Below are positions 33,355 to 44,985 of a stretch of 64,000 nt of DNA, in pieces. The DNA comes from Diadema setosum. Lineage: Eukaryota > Echinodermata > Echinoidea > Diadematoida > Diadematidae. The stretch is from contig CM067072.1 of the NCBI GenBank assembly GCA_033980235.1, forward strand, positions 29,238,059 through 29,302,058, in the 5' to 3' direction. The notes beneath the pieces are model-generated. The model ran no database searches and was not told the DNA's origin. It was given only the letters and a program-made list of their open reading frames with translations. Positions within the stretch are counted from its first letter, which is position 1; the number at the start of each line of letters is the position of its first letter. A program made the translations under genes and the position numbers.

Positions 33355-33540
33355 TGTAATAGGTATACTTATCTATTTATTCATATATGGTATACTTATC
33401 TATTCATCTATTTATCTATCAATTTCGTTACTTATTTATTTATCTATCTATCTAGCTAGCTAGCTACCTAGCTATATCTATACCTATCTATCTATCTATA
33501 TAGCTATCTATCAATCTATCTACCTATCTATCTCTTTATG
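33355..33540. repeat. (CTAT)n tetranucleotide repeat
   Basis: Degenerate TCTA/CTAT units with an AGCTAGCTAGCTA interruption near 33452. Confidence 0.9.
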
Positions 33541-33544
33541 TATT

Positions 33545-34810
33545 TTGTTGTTTCTTTCTCAAACATTATCTGCATGACTTTGATCTATACACATAATTAT
33601 GTTTGGGGAAATTTCTCCTTTACACAATGCAGCGTCATCGCCTTTCGTTGTCTCGCAATTAAGCTAATAATAAATGATAATAATAATAATAAAAACAACC
33701 TCTTGACCATCAAGTAGAAAGTGGACAGCCGCAAAATGACAGCACGGATCCTGGTATAGACAATTACGATGACACAGGCTCAGTTTCTCTTCCGAGAAGT
33801 GTGTACATGGCGAGCCACTTGTACTAGACTAGTCCTATACTTGCATCTACTATTCTTCCTATCTGTAAAATGTGGTACTATGAAGGAGGGACGCTTCCCA
33901 CCCATCTTGAATAATAGAAGAGATCCTGTTTGCCACGAATTCTTTTCAATTGGCGTGCGGTTGCAGGCATGCGTATAGAGAATGATTGTTGACACAATGA
34001 TGAGGCATGACTTTGCATCTTTATATTTCTCCTTTTCTTGCTCCCTATACTAGGACTACTATTACTACCTACTATTGTGTGTGTGTGTGTTTGGCTTTTT
34101 GTTACTTTTTGTATTCTCTTCAGGTATAATTTCGTCAATAAGGTGATAATGAATCACATACATAATGTGAAACAAACAATCACCATATAATATGGATCTC
34201 CTACACCACAGGGTCTACACAGTACACGGAACATGAAAAACACAATTCGTGTAAACAAGCTAATGTAATGGCATCACAATGGACCTGATGCGTGACGCAA
34301 CAACACCAACCCCTAACACTTGTCCGACCCTATAATGCGCTTCCCACACACACACACATAAACAAACACACATTTCTGAATAAAAAAACCAAACAAACCC
34401 TATAATATTAACTTTAAGAAAAACTGACAAACTTGCTGACTTAGGTTTTTTCTGTTCTGTCACGATATTCTAAAAAGCCGCCTTTCTCACTCTACCGCTA
34501 ACCAACCCGCGGTCCCTGCGTTGTTTGCCCATCATAATTATAGGGGAAGGTTGTCACAACACGTGTATCATCACTGGATGAAGAAATAATAATTACTACA
34601 GTAAAAAAACAATGTACTTTGAGGACACAATAGGACAATCCGTAAAAACGTGTCAGCATTCATTGTGCTCTTTCTATTACGTGGCGTCATCGCTGTAGAT
34701 AAGAAAGCTTCAACAACCTACTGTGTCGCAATGTTTGAAGAATAAAATGAAATATGACAGGTATATCTACATTTTCTCTATCCACTTAACAATGTCATAC
34801 TTGTCTTTGA
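33545..34810. other. No gene recognised; short microsatellites
   Basis: Includes (AAT)n near 33666-33692, (GT)n near 34076-34091 and (CA)n near 34347-34358. Frames at 33769-34138 lack domains. Confidence 0.4.
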
Positions 34811-34814
34811 TAGA

Positions 34815-35605
34815 TAATATGGGCGAACCTTAATCTTCCCTGTGAACATGCATGCTTGCTTTGCTTTTATGTATATATGATTGTGGGCAACCCCGCAAAA
34901 CACACACAAAAAAAAAAAAAAAAAAAAAAAACCGGAAGCGCAGGTGGTGATCACCTATTCAAACTTGCTAGAATAATGCTGTGGTATTTTACTTGGGAAA
35001 CCGATATTTACTTTACTCTTGGCAATAGTTGCTTTATTTATTTCGGAATAAGATCACGCCGAAGACAGATGAAGCTTACATAAAAGCAAATAAATGAAAA
35101 TGTAGTCATGCATTTAAACCAATTCAACATAAATACCGTGTTTCACGTTCACCAATGTATGAACTACTTTATACAGTATTGTGTAGCGTATTGAACATTA
35201 ATTTTTTTTACAGATCAACGTTATCACAGCACAGCAATATCATATTTCTCGTTGATAGTCACGGGCGTACCTTAATCAGCGTATTCTATTCGGTGAAAAA
35301 AAAATGCCTGCTTTGATATGTGCAGTTGTGGCAAAGAAAGAAAGAAACAAACAAACAGAAGTGCATGGGGTGTTTACCATTTCAAATCTGCTTGAACAAT
35401 GCTGTGGTATTTTAGGTGAGAGACCAATATTTACTTATTTCTTAGTTAGATTTTTCTTAGAAGCTTACATAAAAAAAACGAAATGCAATACTGTACATGC
35501 ATTTAAACCAATTCCACAATGTTTTGAATTCACCCTTTACATGAAATATACAGTATTGTGTTTAGCGTACAGAATATACTTTTCAGATCAACAGTATCAC
35601 AACAC
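34815..35605 (+). repeat. Local tandem duplication, unit about 440-460 bp
   Basis: Copy 1 (about 34815-35240) and copy 2 (about 35265-35605) share, in order: GGGCG(A/T)ACCTTAATC, TGCTTTG near the start, AATGCTGTGGTATTTTA, AATATTTACTTA-like text, AGCTTACATAAAA, CATGCATTTAAACCAATTC, TACAGTATTGTGT, and CAGATCAAC(G/A)(T/G)TATCACA. The 218-codon frame at 35304-35960 is copy 2 running into the (ATC)n tract; copy 1 is not open, which argues against a protein. Confidence 0.8.
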
Positions 35606-35825
35606 AACGCACACCTCACAGCACTACGCACTTTCATCACTTATACTATTAATTATATTTGAACTTTGTTATCTATTTCATGTCAAAACAAGAGTTTTAG
35701 TGACGGCGTGTGAGGTGATGATAACTCCTCTATATTACGAGCTGGAATTATGCGATATGGTAATGACAAGTATCACTGGTTTCAATAAAAGAAAAATTGA
35801 CAACCTTTACATTCCAAGAATCTAT

Positions 35826-35888
35826 TGTTGTGATGATGATTATTATTATTATCAATTTATCATCAAAATTGTTATCATTATCAACATT

Positions 35889-35922
<34 letters not shown>

Positions 35923-35955
35923 GCTTTGTCACCATCGTCACCGTCATCATCACTC
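35826..35955. repeat. (ATT)n/(ATC)n compound microsatellite
   Basis: TATTATTATTATC passing to about 14 ATC units and GTCACCATCGTC text. Frames on both strands over it are artefacts. Confidence 0.9.
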
Positions 35956-35956
35956 A

Positions 35957-36028
35957 ATAGGGACTTTCCGATATCACGTCCTAGACGTGCTCGACCACGC
36001 AATCGAAAAGTCCCTATTATTCTTTGAA
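35957..36028. repeat. Short inverted repeat with AATAGGGACTTT ends
   Basis: AATAGGGACTTTCCG at the left and CGAAAAGTCCCTATT at the right are inverted copies separated by about 45 bp. This could be a tiny MITE or the end of one. The left arm contains GGGACTTTCC (35960-35969), identical to a canonical NF-kB site, probably coincidental. Confidence 0.6.
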
Positions 36029-36029
36029 A

Positions 36030-36680
36030 GTCGCCTTTGTCTGAAGAGGAAGTGAAAAATCGACCTCAAGGCCTCACCACGCGGGAATTTTCCCTACTCT
36101 TTACGATATATAGTGCATCAAGTGCAATAGCTTTGACATGCGTGGGTAGGTTATGACTCTCCTACAAACATCCTGATATCATATTGCTTTGTATAGAAAC
36201 AGGAAAGTCGGAGAAGTAAATTAGGGGAACCTATGGGGAACATTAAATAGGACACGTAACAAGATTAATGAGTTTTAGAATTTAGAGAGCAAATCAAATT
36301 GGCAAATCTACGTGATCTCGGCTTTGAGCAGATTTCCATCTGTTTTGTACAAAAATAACACAACAACAAAAATCACTCATTGAGGACATGCAAAAGTAAG
36401 TCTGAAGCGAAATTTCCTCTAGAGTAAAATGCTGATAGATGATATTATTTTTTAATGTACCTATTGAGTGGAAAGCTACCATTTATCTTATTCATTTTAT
36501 CTATCTTTTCTAAACTTTAACAGCTCGTAATTTTTGTGTGTCCATTCTTTTAAACAAAAAGGATCACTAAGCTTCTTCTCAAACTTGTCTGTTCTCATAC
36601 AAAAGCAATTCAGTATCGCATGAATTTCCATTTAAAGTCTGCTCGGAAAGACTTTATAGCAATAAGGATAGTGTCTTGCT
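36030..36680. other. No gene recognised
   Basis: No supported feature. Confidence 0.45.
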
Positions 36681-36689
36681 ATCAAAAGG

Positions 36690-36783
36690 GCGCTACTGCC
36701 GGGCTGGGACTCGAGCCTCATGCATCCACGGATCCAAGCTTATCCGCTAGAGGCTTAATCGCTCAGCCACGACAGGTCGCTCT
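36690..36783 (-). repeat. tRNA-like sequence, probably the head of a SINE
   Basis: On the minus strand CGTGGCTGAGCGATTAAG resembles an RNA polymerase III A box and GGCTCGAGTCCC matches the B box (GGTTCGANTCC) closely. The spacing of about 45 bp between them suits a class II (Leu/Ser) tRNA. The acceptor stem does not close convincingly, so it is more likely a tRNA-derived SINE or pseudogene than a working tRNA. Confidence 0.6.
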
Positions 36784-36789
36784 AAATGG

Positions 36790-37780
36790 AACATCGACAG
36801 TTCTGTTTCTCATACTTCGCTCTATCGAAAAATATTAGAAACTATCATTTTAACAAGCTGTGCAATCTTGATCCTCTTGCATAATTATCACTGGCACCAT
36901 ATCTATACGTAGGACCATATTTACATGTATTGATAGCTGCATTCCTATTGTATCTAAATATACTTACTTGGGAATGTACTCACAAGGGCAATTAAGTGTA
37001 ACAACGGTGACAAATTGGAAACAGTATACTGAATAGTTCTATTAAGTAATCCACTGATGGACACTGCTAAGTAAAATGAAAGTGATGTCACTTTCTTATG
37101 TTTGTTTTTGTTTATGTTTTTCTCTCAAAATAAATATACTTTCTCTTTAATTAGGCCATTGGCATGTGAGATAAGTGTCACCGTACCCATCCTACGTCAA
37201 GCAGAAAGTTGAAACCATCGTTATATAAGTAACACCAACCATGCATGACTCGGTCATTTGTATTGTGGTTAATGGGACTTTACGCATATATATATGTGAC
37301 GTCACAGCCATGTGACCAAGCAGGTTATACATCGCGTAAGGCTGATAAAATGTCATTGGTGAATATCAGTGTTTGTGTTCATATTAACTCGTGATTTATG
37401 AGCAAATTTAGCTATTTCAACTTTTTTCCAATTTCAAATTTTTTTCTGCAACTTTTATTCGCAAGAATACAATATACAAACGAAAATAGTCAACCGTAAC
37501 AGAAAAATTTTGGTAAAATAAAACTCTCTAAGGAAAATCATGTTTTACAAACGCTTTCTTCACACTTGATCACTCTCACTCGACTTGTTGTAATGCAATT
37601 TTTTCCCATATTTCATCAATTTCATCAAAAAGAAATGTGAAAACAGTTAATAGGAAAATGTTTTTCTTTGGCTACAAAATTATTATCATATATGTAATTT
37701 GTTTTTCTTTTATTCTTAGAAATCGTGATTTCCAGGAAATGTTGCTGACATTCTGAGTTTCCTCTTTACATTCCGATATC
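36790..37780. other. No gene recognised
   Basis: AT-rich sequence without a supported feature. Confidence 0.45.
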
Positions 37781-37782
37781 AT

Positions 37783-37907
37783 TTTGTTGTTGTCGTCGTT
37801 GTTGACGTTGTAGTAGTAGTAGTAGTAGTAGTAGTTGTTGTTGTTGTTGTTGTTGGTAGTAGTAGTAGTAGTTGTTGTAGTTGTTGTTGTTGTTGTTGTT
37901 GTTGTAG
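37783..37907. repeat. (TTG)n/(TAG)n compound microsatellite
   Basis: Alternating blocks of GTT and TAG trinucleotides, repeated twice. The Thr/Gln-rich frame on the complement is an artefact. Confidence 0.9.
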
Positions 37908-38089
37908 GGCGAACGGTGAACTTTTTTCAAAAACTATGCGACACAATGGAGGCACATTAATCACAGGGACATTTTTAGTTGATTTATTCATATATTAATA
38001 TGCTTGTATCGTTTATTGTGACTGTCGCTGAAACAAGTAACTGTGATGACATGTGTGATGTGTTTACATTGTCATAATTGTTGTACAAA

Positions 38090-39134
38090 CAGTGGCGTAT
38101 CTAGGGGGGGGGGGCAAGGGGGGCACGTGCCCCGGGCGCCACTCCTTGGGGACGCAAAAAACGAAAAAAAAAAAGAGGAAGAAGAAAAAAAAAGAAAAAA
38201 AATAACGAAGAAGAAGAAGAAGAAGAAGAAGAAGAAAAGAAAAATGAAAAGAAGAAGAAGAAGAAGAAGAAGAAAAAACTCGCCCGGAAGGAGGGGGGGG
38301 GGGGAGGGAGGGGGGAGAATGGTGGGGGGGGGGGGGGGGCAGAAAACCAAATCAAACAAGATAAAAAAAAACATGATGATGACGCGGACAAAATGACAAT
38401 GTTTATTGTGGTCACACAAGAATTCCATGTTCTGTAAGCTGAAATACAAACATTTTCGGCTCGCTCGCTGCGATCGCTCGCCAAAATTTATATAAAAAAG
38501 AAAGTAAAAACAAAACGTCATGATGACGCGGACAAAATGACAAAGTCTATTGTGTTCACACATGTCATTTTATATTTAGCAGGAAAAATGTCACACGGAG
38601 CAGCGACTGCAATTTCATTCGTTCTGAAGCGATCGCCGATTGTATCAAAAGAGGACGCCAACGGTTTCGAACATGGGGGGGGGGGCAAAAAAATTAAAAA
38701 AAAATAAGAACAAAACGTAATGATGACGCGAAAATATACAAATTTCGGCTCACTTGCTCGTACTAATTTAGAGTATTTTTTCAAGTACTCAGTTTGTTGG
38801 TATAAATCGTTATCTATAAAGCCGTCACTATATCTTGATTAGAATTGTAAGATTTGATAAGCAAAAAAAAAAATGACAAGAATTCTATGTTTTGTAAGCT
38901 GAAATACAAAAAATTTCGGCTCGATCGCTGCGCTCGCTCGCCAAAATTTATCAAAATTCATTACATTTAAATCACCCTCAAAAAGACCCCTTTTAAGTGC
39001 TTGAAAAAGCATATCATGTGGACTTTGTTTAAAGTCCCTACCGGGATGGGGTTGGGGTTGAACACTTTTTCAGAAATTAGGGGCGCAATTTTCGCGCTTG
39101 CCCCGGGTGCCGTTTTCCCTATGATACGCCACTG
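38090..39134. mobile_element. Non-autonomous hAT element, 1045 bp, with perfect 8-bp target duplication
   Basis: Ends CAGTGGCGTATC and GATACGCCACTG are perfect 12-bp inverted repeats, and both are flanked by TGTACAAA (38082-38089 and 39135-39142), the 8-bp duplication expected of hAT transposition. The subterminal left region has a G-run and GCCCCGGGCGCC; the right has GCCCCGGGTGCC. Inside are a GAA-rich tract (38165-38280), a G-run (about 38292-38340) and a repeated module: ATGATGACGCG near 38375, 38521 and 38719, and TTTCGGCTCG(C/A)TCGCTGCG near 38454 and 38914. No transposase. Long frames over the purine tract are artefacts. Confidence 0.92.
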
Positions 39135-39144
39135 TGTACAAAAT

Positions 39145-41310
39145 AATGTCAATGGAAACAAAATTGATATGTCCCATCATAGATCAATGAAGATGAACCT
39201 GAATCTGAATTGTCTTTTGCTTTATATTCACGAATGAGTTACTATAAAATTGTTTATCATAAAAAGTTTTGTGAGCATAGATATCAAAGAATGATATCTG
39301 CCACGTTTCCCTCAATGTTTAATTTAGTGTACGTGCCGAAATAAAATGGTAACTGCTTCCCTCCGTCCGTCCAGATAGACAGCGAAAGAGTTCTAAACAG
39401 GGTCTTTCTATAGGATCATTGTGTTTTCTATCTTTGTTTATCAGAGGGCTGAGATGAGTTTGCAATTATAAGCAACGAAAAGGATGAATTCATTGGTTTC
39501 ACCATGGATGCTGATGTTGCCTGCCATGCACAGTTACCGCTATTTCCAACGTTCTTCTCCATCTGTCACCGCCCCTCATGCTTGCACGAACTTTCTCTCT
39601 CGTCTTTTATTTCTCTAACCATTTAACCTTTCTGAACTCTTTCCATGCAACCCTTTTCTCTGCCGTGCACCTTGGTTGTTCTGCATGATTTTTGTTACCA
39701 CGGCGGGGAAGGTTGCTACACGACCAGACCATGCATAGTAGACCATGGAGAAGGGAGGTGCCCTCCCTGCATGGAGCTAGCGTTGTAGTTCCATAGATGG
39801 ACCTACAGAGATCTCTGTATTTTCACAGAGTGGGAGAATGGAGGAGTGGGGAAATCGAGGGAATCATGCATGGAGAGAGAGAGGGAGAGAGAAGGGAGGT
39901 GGGGGGGGGGGGCTAAACAGTACAATGGAGAAAGAAATTGAAGTCACCTGGTAGGCAGGAACGAAAAAAAAATGAGGGAAATAAAGAAGAAGAAAGGTAT
40001 CATATAAAATGAAGGGTCCCTCCGTTTTTCGTCCCTCCGTCCCTCCGTTTTTCGCAAAATGCGCATTGATATTTCACTTCATTTCATTTTACTTCAGGCA
40101 TTATGATGTATATTTACTGTAAGTATACAAGTACATGTATTGTTTACTCTCTTAAATTCACATTGTTTTGTTGATACGATTTCTATAAGTGAAGAAGGTG
40201 AGATTATATGTTATGTTAATCTTATTGTTGAAAACGGAAATAAATTTGAATTCGAATTTGAAGGCAAAAATAGAGGGTAAAAAACGAACTTTACGGGGAG
40301 CAGCATTGAAGCAAAGATAAGGACAGGAACAGAACTGAAAAAGGAGAAAGAAAACAAAGTAAGTATATGGAAAACTGTTTCTCTTAGGGAGAGATTGGAG
40401 GAAGAACGCATAATCATCCATCATCATCACATTAGACGTACACATGGAAGTTAAATAAGCAAGGAATGCAAGTGGAAAAGAAATGAACAACTAGTATTAA
40501 GGACAAAAAAAGAAGAAAAAATATTGTTGACAGAAAACATGCACGGACAGGAATATAACGATTATGTTTGGTAATGAAAAAATAAGCGAGAGAAACGATG
40601 ATGACACAACTCTATTTAGGGAAAAGCCGAAGTATAAATATAGAGAGCGATTCTGTCTCTTCGTATTATGTCTAACAGTCTGTCACGAGGGCAACGGATG
40701 ACAATGATTCACTAAAGCAAGACAATAACAAGTTATATAAACGTTTGAAAAAAAAAAAGATAAACCAAGAAGATATTCCATGAAAGATTGACGGAAGGGA
40801 AAGGAGACCAAACCAAAGTGGAAATACCACAATGGGAAATTTTCACCTCCCTGGAAATTCCAAGTATGAAGCTGAAATATTTCCAACTTATTATTTCAAC
40901 GACTACAAAAACAACCACAAAAAATAACAGTTCGTAAAGTCATTGTCGCAATTGAGCCAACTTCAACTGCAAGGGGGTATTGGAGGGCATGATATCAGCA
41001 CCATGTTGTTGGGAAACAATTCCTTTTAATCACATCAGGTGACTTTAGAATTAGCATGTAATGCAGATGCACCACGTGTCAGCAATAGAATTCCGGGAAA
41101 TTATTTCATAGAATATTCTCCCAAAACACTTCTTACGATGTATTTAACTTGATTATTTAAATTCTCCTATACAGAAACGCGCATTCAATAATGTGATAAT
41201 TGATTGCCGAGTATCACTGCATGGTGTCTTCCCTCTGGGTCTTCACTCAAAACTTTTTGTGTAACTTTCTTTCTCTCTGACCGAATAAAAAAGCGTCTCA
41301 AGGGCTAGTT
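39145..41310. other. No gene recognised
   Basis: About 2.2 kb holding a G-run at 39899-39912, short GTCCCTCCGTTTTTCG duplications near 40015-40055, and frames of up to 110 codons on the minus strand (40158-40490) without recognisable domains. Confidence 0.4.
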
Positions 41311-41329
41311 TATAGGCTTGCCTGAGCGC

Positions 41330-41500
41330 TCTTTAACAGCTATTTTTATTGGTATTGTTTTTATCATTGCCATTGCTGTTATTTTTATCTTTATTATTGT
41401 CATTATTGTCATTATTATTGTTATGTTATCATTATCGTTATCATCATTGTTATTAGCAATATCATCATCATTTCTTTGCTATCATCATTATCATGATACT
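41330..41500. repeat. Degenerate (ATT/ATC)n sequence
   Basis: TTATTATTGTCATTATTG-type text, simple and degenerate. Confidence 0.8.
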
Positions 41501-41504
41501 ATGT

Positions 41505-42615
41505 AACTACTAATGTTGTTATCATTGATATTCACACATTATTTTCTCCTAATTCTAGCGGCATATACCTGAAGTTATATGCATATGACAAAGTGCGGTG
41601 TTTTCTAAAACCACGTTTCCTTCATTTCATGCATACATCATAAAGTAAAATCAATATTACGATATCATTTCCTTGACTTAACTTTATATGCGCCTTGCTT
41701 ATCAACCCTCCTGAGCCAATTTGAGCTCAAGCATTGCCAAGTGAGCTATATTCCAATCGCTTTTCGTCGGGCATACGTCGTGCTTAGTCCGTAAACGTTG
41801 CGCATTTTCTCCCGTTATTTTCTCTTTCAGGGTCTCATATTCAGTAGGCCTTCAAAGGTGGTCACGATTGTTGCCGACGACAAATATGACTTAATTTTAA
41901 AAAACTTATCCACATCTAGATGACATACAACCACGTTGTAATGCATGTCCATGCTCTTGAATGTATTATGTATTATTCTATCAATGGCATTGACGGTGAG
42001 TGTACGTTATAAGTACATACAAAATAATTCAGTCAAAGTGATAATTATACCCTGGCATAAACTTGGCGTTCTTATCTTCCCCTTCCGAATTCATGACCAG
42101 ATCTTCACCAAACTTGACATGAGTTATTAATAGGATAAGTTTGATGCAATATTATTATTTATTTTTCTATTTTCATTTATTATACTCAGAGTTCAAAGTT
42201 GTTTTAATAGTTCAGGTGACCGCCAGGGAAGCCCATCTAGGGCGAGCCCGGGGCGAGGCCAGAAGTGCCGCTAACCTGTGGTGTGCAATACAATGACTGT
42301 CTCCTCCCGATCCGGACGCAATGAGTGCAACCAAGTTGTTTTGCATTTAAACACATAATAGGTCCAATACGTGTCCTACAAATGTCCTATTATCGTACGT
42401 CTTAAGTAATGCATTAATGCCATCCTGCTTCGCTTAAAGAAAAGAAAAGAAAATCTGCTTCAACACCGACTATCATTATAACCTCAGTCGTTGTTTCCTT
42501 CAACGCTTGTTAGTAATACATTAATACGTATTTTTGCGTCATGTGGCTTATAGTATGTGTCTTAGAGTAACATTTGTTTGTTTGTTCTTCTGTTTTTCTT
42601 TTCTTACCATTGCCC
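41505..42615. other. No gene recognised
   Basis: No supported feature. Text GGGAAGCCCATCTAGGGCGA near 42229 is somewhat GC-rich, but without an exon signature. Confidence 0.4.
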
Positions 42616-42619
42616 CTAA

Positions 42620-42775
42620 ATCATATGGACGCAGGACACGGGTTCGACACCCGCAAATCATACAGCCCACGAGTCATACAGCCCACGAGTTATACAGCCC
42701 AAGAGTAATAATGAGGGATCTTATAGTTTTGGTTGAGACCTAAGTTCAGGTTTCTAACATTTTTTTGGTGAGATA
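42620..42775. repeat. CACGAGTCATACAGCC repeat joined to a MITE left end
   Basis: Three tandem 16-bp-type units (CATACAGCCCACGAGT) at about 42658-42706, then at 42724 TATAGTTTTGGTTGAGAC with about 50 bp of the MITE family, after which the match stops. It mirrors the left half of 32150-32985. Confidence 0.65.
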
Positions 42776-42969
42776 GGCCTTATTTGCCTGGTGTTGAATC
42801 CCTGGGCTGTTTGGCTGCGGGTGACCTTATGGATGAGCCCCATTCCATTATGTCACATATTGCTCCTAAACAGTATTGCTTGTAAACTGTCGAGAGAGTA
42901 TCAAGTTGCACGCATTTGGGATTAGAAAACCGTCATGCCATGCGGCGCAGCTGTTGTTGCACACATTTT

Positions 42970-43320
42970 CAGTTCGTTTTCCGAAAGTTGGTTAATCAGA
43001 AATTAAAATATGGTTTATTATCAAGAAGGTTCGTTTATCCGAAAATGGAATAGGGTTCGTTATTCTTTTTTTTTCCATTTTTGAAGTAGCGATCCATATG
43101 CAATTTTTGGACTATCGAACTTTCGGAAAAACGAGCCTTATTCCAGTTTCGGACTAACCAACCTTCAGAATAACGACCTTCGGAGTAATTGCACAAAATG
43201 TTTTGATTAACGAACATCTAGGTATACGATTTTTTTTTGCGTATTTCGGAACAACGAACATCCGAAATAGTGAATCTTATATCATTTTTGGATTAATGAA
43301 CCTTCGAAATAATCTCTCGT
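42970..43320. repeat. Foldback array of GGTTCGTTATTCC units, third copy
   Basis: Forward text (AAGGTTCGTTTATCCGAAAA, GGTTCGTTATTC) to about 43065, then reversed text (AACCTTCAGAATAACGACCT, AACGAACAT, GAACCTTCGAAATAAT) to about 43310. Partly decayed. Confidence 0.7.
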
Positions 43321-43324
43321 TTCC

Positions 43325-43820
43325 TTCTTTTTTTTTTTTTTTAGACAATCCTCAATAGACTCTCGACTTCATGTCTGACGCTGGATGTTCATCTGCACTG
43401 TGCTGTCATTGTATGTGTACTTGCAAAACATTCTGCCCTCCTTTCTCTCCCGAAGTTCAAAACTGAACTTCCTTCTCTTTTCCAAATAAAATGTCGCTTT
43501 TTTTTCATTTGATCTACATAATGTTCTTTTTCTTTCTCACTCAACTGGCTGCATTTCAGTGTATTTTTTTTTTGTGCTGAATGAATGTTAATCATTATAT
43601 ACCTGACCAAAATAGAGCAAAAAAAAAAAGGGGAAACCAGAAAAGAACAGACAGATTCAATCCCCTTTTCAATCAAAGGTATTAGAACTCGGATATTTCA
43701 AACACTATAGTTGTAAATAATATTGGTTTTGTCATTCATTGTTAGTCGACTTCACATAAACTATAAAGCGTAACATGTTATTGTCCAAAATGGGGAAAAA
43801 ATAGTAATCGAAGTCATTCT
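43325..43820. other. No gene recognised
   Basis: T-runs and AT-rich sequence; the minus-strand 95-codon frame at 43389-43676 has no recognisable domain. Confidence 0.4.
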
Positions 43821-43826
43821 CTAAAC

Positions 43827-43945
43827 TTGTTGAAAGACTGTCTAGATAAGCGGTATGTTTGCATCAGTCAACTGAATCCACTGAACATCCTCTGCGGTGT
43901 CCCACAAGGATCGATTCAACGATCCCCATTGTTTGGCTTATGTAA
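43827..43945 (+). pseudogene. Reverse transcriptase fragment of a non-LTR retrotransposon
   Basis: The translated frame contains LNPLNILCGVPQGSI followed by SPLFGL. GVPQGS.....L(L)F is a conserved block of non-LTR (LINE) reverse transcriptases, just before the next catalytic block, and the preceding NILC-type lead is usual in such elements. The similarity stops after SPLFGL, the expected continuation to the YxDD block is missing, and there is no flanking frame, so this is a short relic. It could belong to a CR1-, Jockey- or I-type element; the fragment is too short to decide. Confidence 0.75.
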
Positions 43946-43949
43946 ATGT

Positions 43950-44380
43950 GGGGATAACCTTGCATTACAAAACCGCACAAAAAATCACACGCCCCGAACT
44001 GTGAGGACTCAAAATAGGTGAACTGGGAATACCTGGTCAGTCTTCAGGTTTTGTTTTGTCTTTCTGAAAGAACAATTCTTCTTCTATATTATCATTTTAA
44101 AGTTTGGAGTCATAAAACGAATTGGAAATTGTGGGGGGTTTACAGTTTTTCTAGATCATTAACTTCTTGAAGAATATGGTAATTAGGTATGTCTGACAGA
44201 CCCCGTTTCATTTCTTAAAAACACTTCACACACTAATTCTGATAACTTTTGAAGGGATGATGCAACTGCATTGGAAGCGAGTAGGGGCCTACTAGTCATG
44301 AATAGCAATAAAGTGTAAGCAGTTTAAGCTATGTCTGATTCATTGAGGTTGTTATGGCGATTTACTGGCTGTTTTTTTTT
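43950..44380. other. No gene recognised
   Basis: No supported feature beyond possible remnants downstream of the reverse transcriptase fragment. Confidence 0.4.
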
Positions 44381-44384
44381 TTTT

Positions 44385-44640
44385 TGTTTTTGTTTTTTGT
44401 TTTTTGTCCCATTCATTGTATAGTAGAGCTTTTGGGGACACAAGCACTTGAAAAGACCCCTAACTTCAGAACCTCTTTTTTTTTGTGCAGGTTTCTTTCT
44501 GTTACTGAGATAGGTGAAGAAAGTCCATTTTCTATTGAGTCATACCTTATTTTAAAGCTTAAAGTCTGTTCTTTCAGAATCTACCCTTAACTTACAATCC
44601 ATGTCTGGCGACTTCTTCGTGGTTTTGTGATGCAGGGTAT
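44385..44640 (+). repeat. Dispersed repeat, second copy at 57740
   Basis: Shares with 57740-58010, in the same orientation and order, TTTGTCCCATTCAT, GCACTTGAA(A/T)AGAC, GAAAGTCCATTT-like text, ATTGAG, TTTCAGAATCT(A/G)CCCTTAAC and ATCCATGTCTGGCGA. Function and family unknown. Confidence 0.7.
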
Positions 44641-44644
44641 ATAC

Positions 44645-44980
44645 GTCTGTTGATCAATATATTCCATTCTTTTTGCAGATGAAACGAGCATCTCCTTTCT
44701 TTATAAAACCAACCGCAGTTATTCATTCATAAAATTGAAAGTTTCAACATGGCTCAAGTGTAATGAATTGTCTTTGACATTTACATTGACAATAATAATT
44801 ATGAATAACTTCTTCTTTATAAATAGTCTTACAACAATGTAAAATTTTTTATTTCATATCATTCATATAGACGCCAATATTTTGGATAAAAAATGTTGCG
44901 TTAAGGTATCGGTGGGCAAAATCAATTGTACATGTGGAGAAATAACACAAACTCAAGCTGAATTTTCATCTATTTCGTTT
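44645..44980. other. No gene recognised
   Basis: AT-rich sequence without a supported feature. Confidence 0.45.
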
Positions 44981-44985
44981 ATAGA

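Noticed and set aside
35304..35960. Longest frame of the window, 218 codons
   Set aside because: It is copy 2 of a tandem duplication running into (ATC)n; copy 1 is closed and no domain is recognisable.
36690..36783. Functional tRNA gene
   Set aside because: A and B boxes are present but the acceptor stem and anticodon arm do not fold convincingly; a SINE head is likelier.
38043..38563. Lys/Glu-rich and Phe/Pro-rich frames up to 163 codons
   Set aside because: They read a GAA tract and G-runs inside a hAT element.
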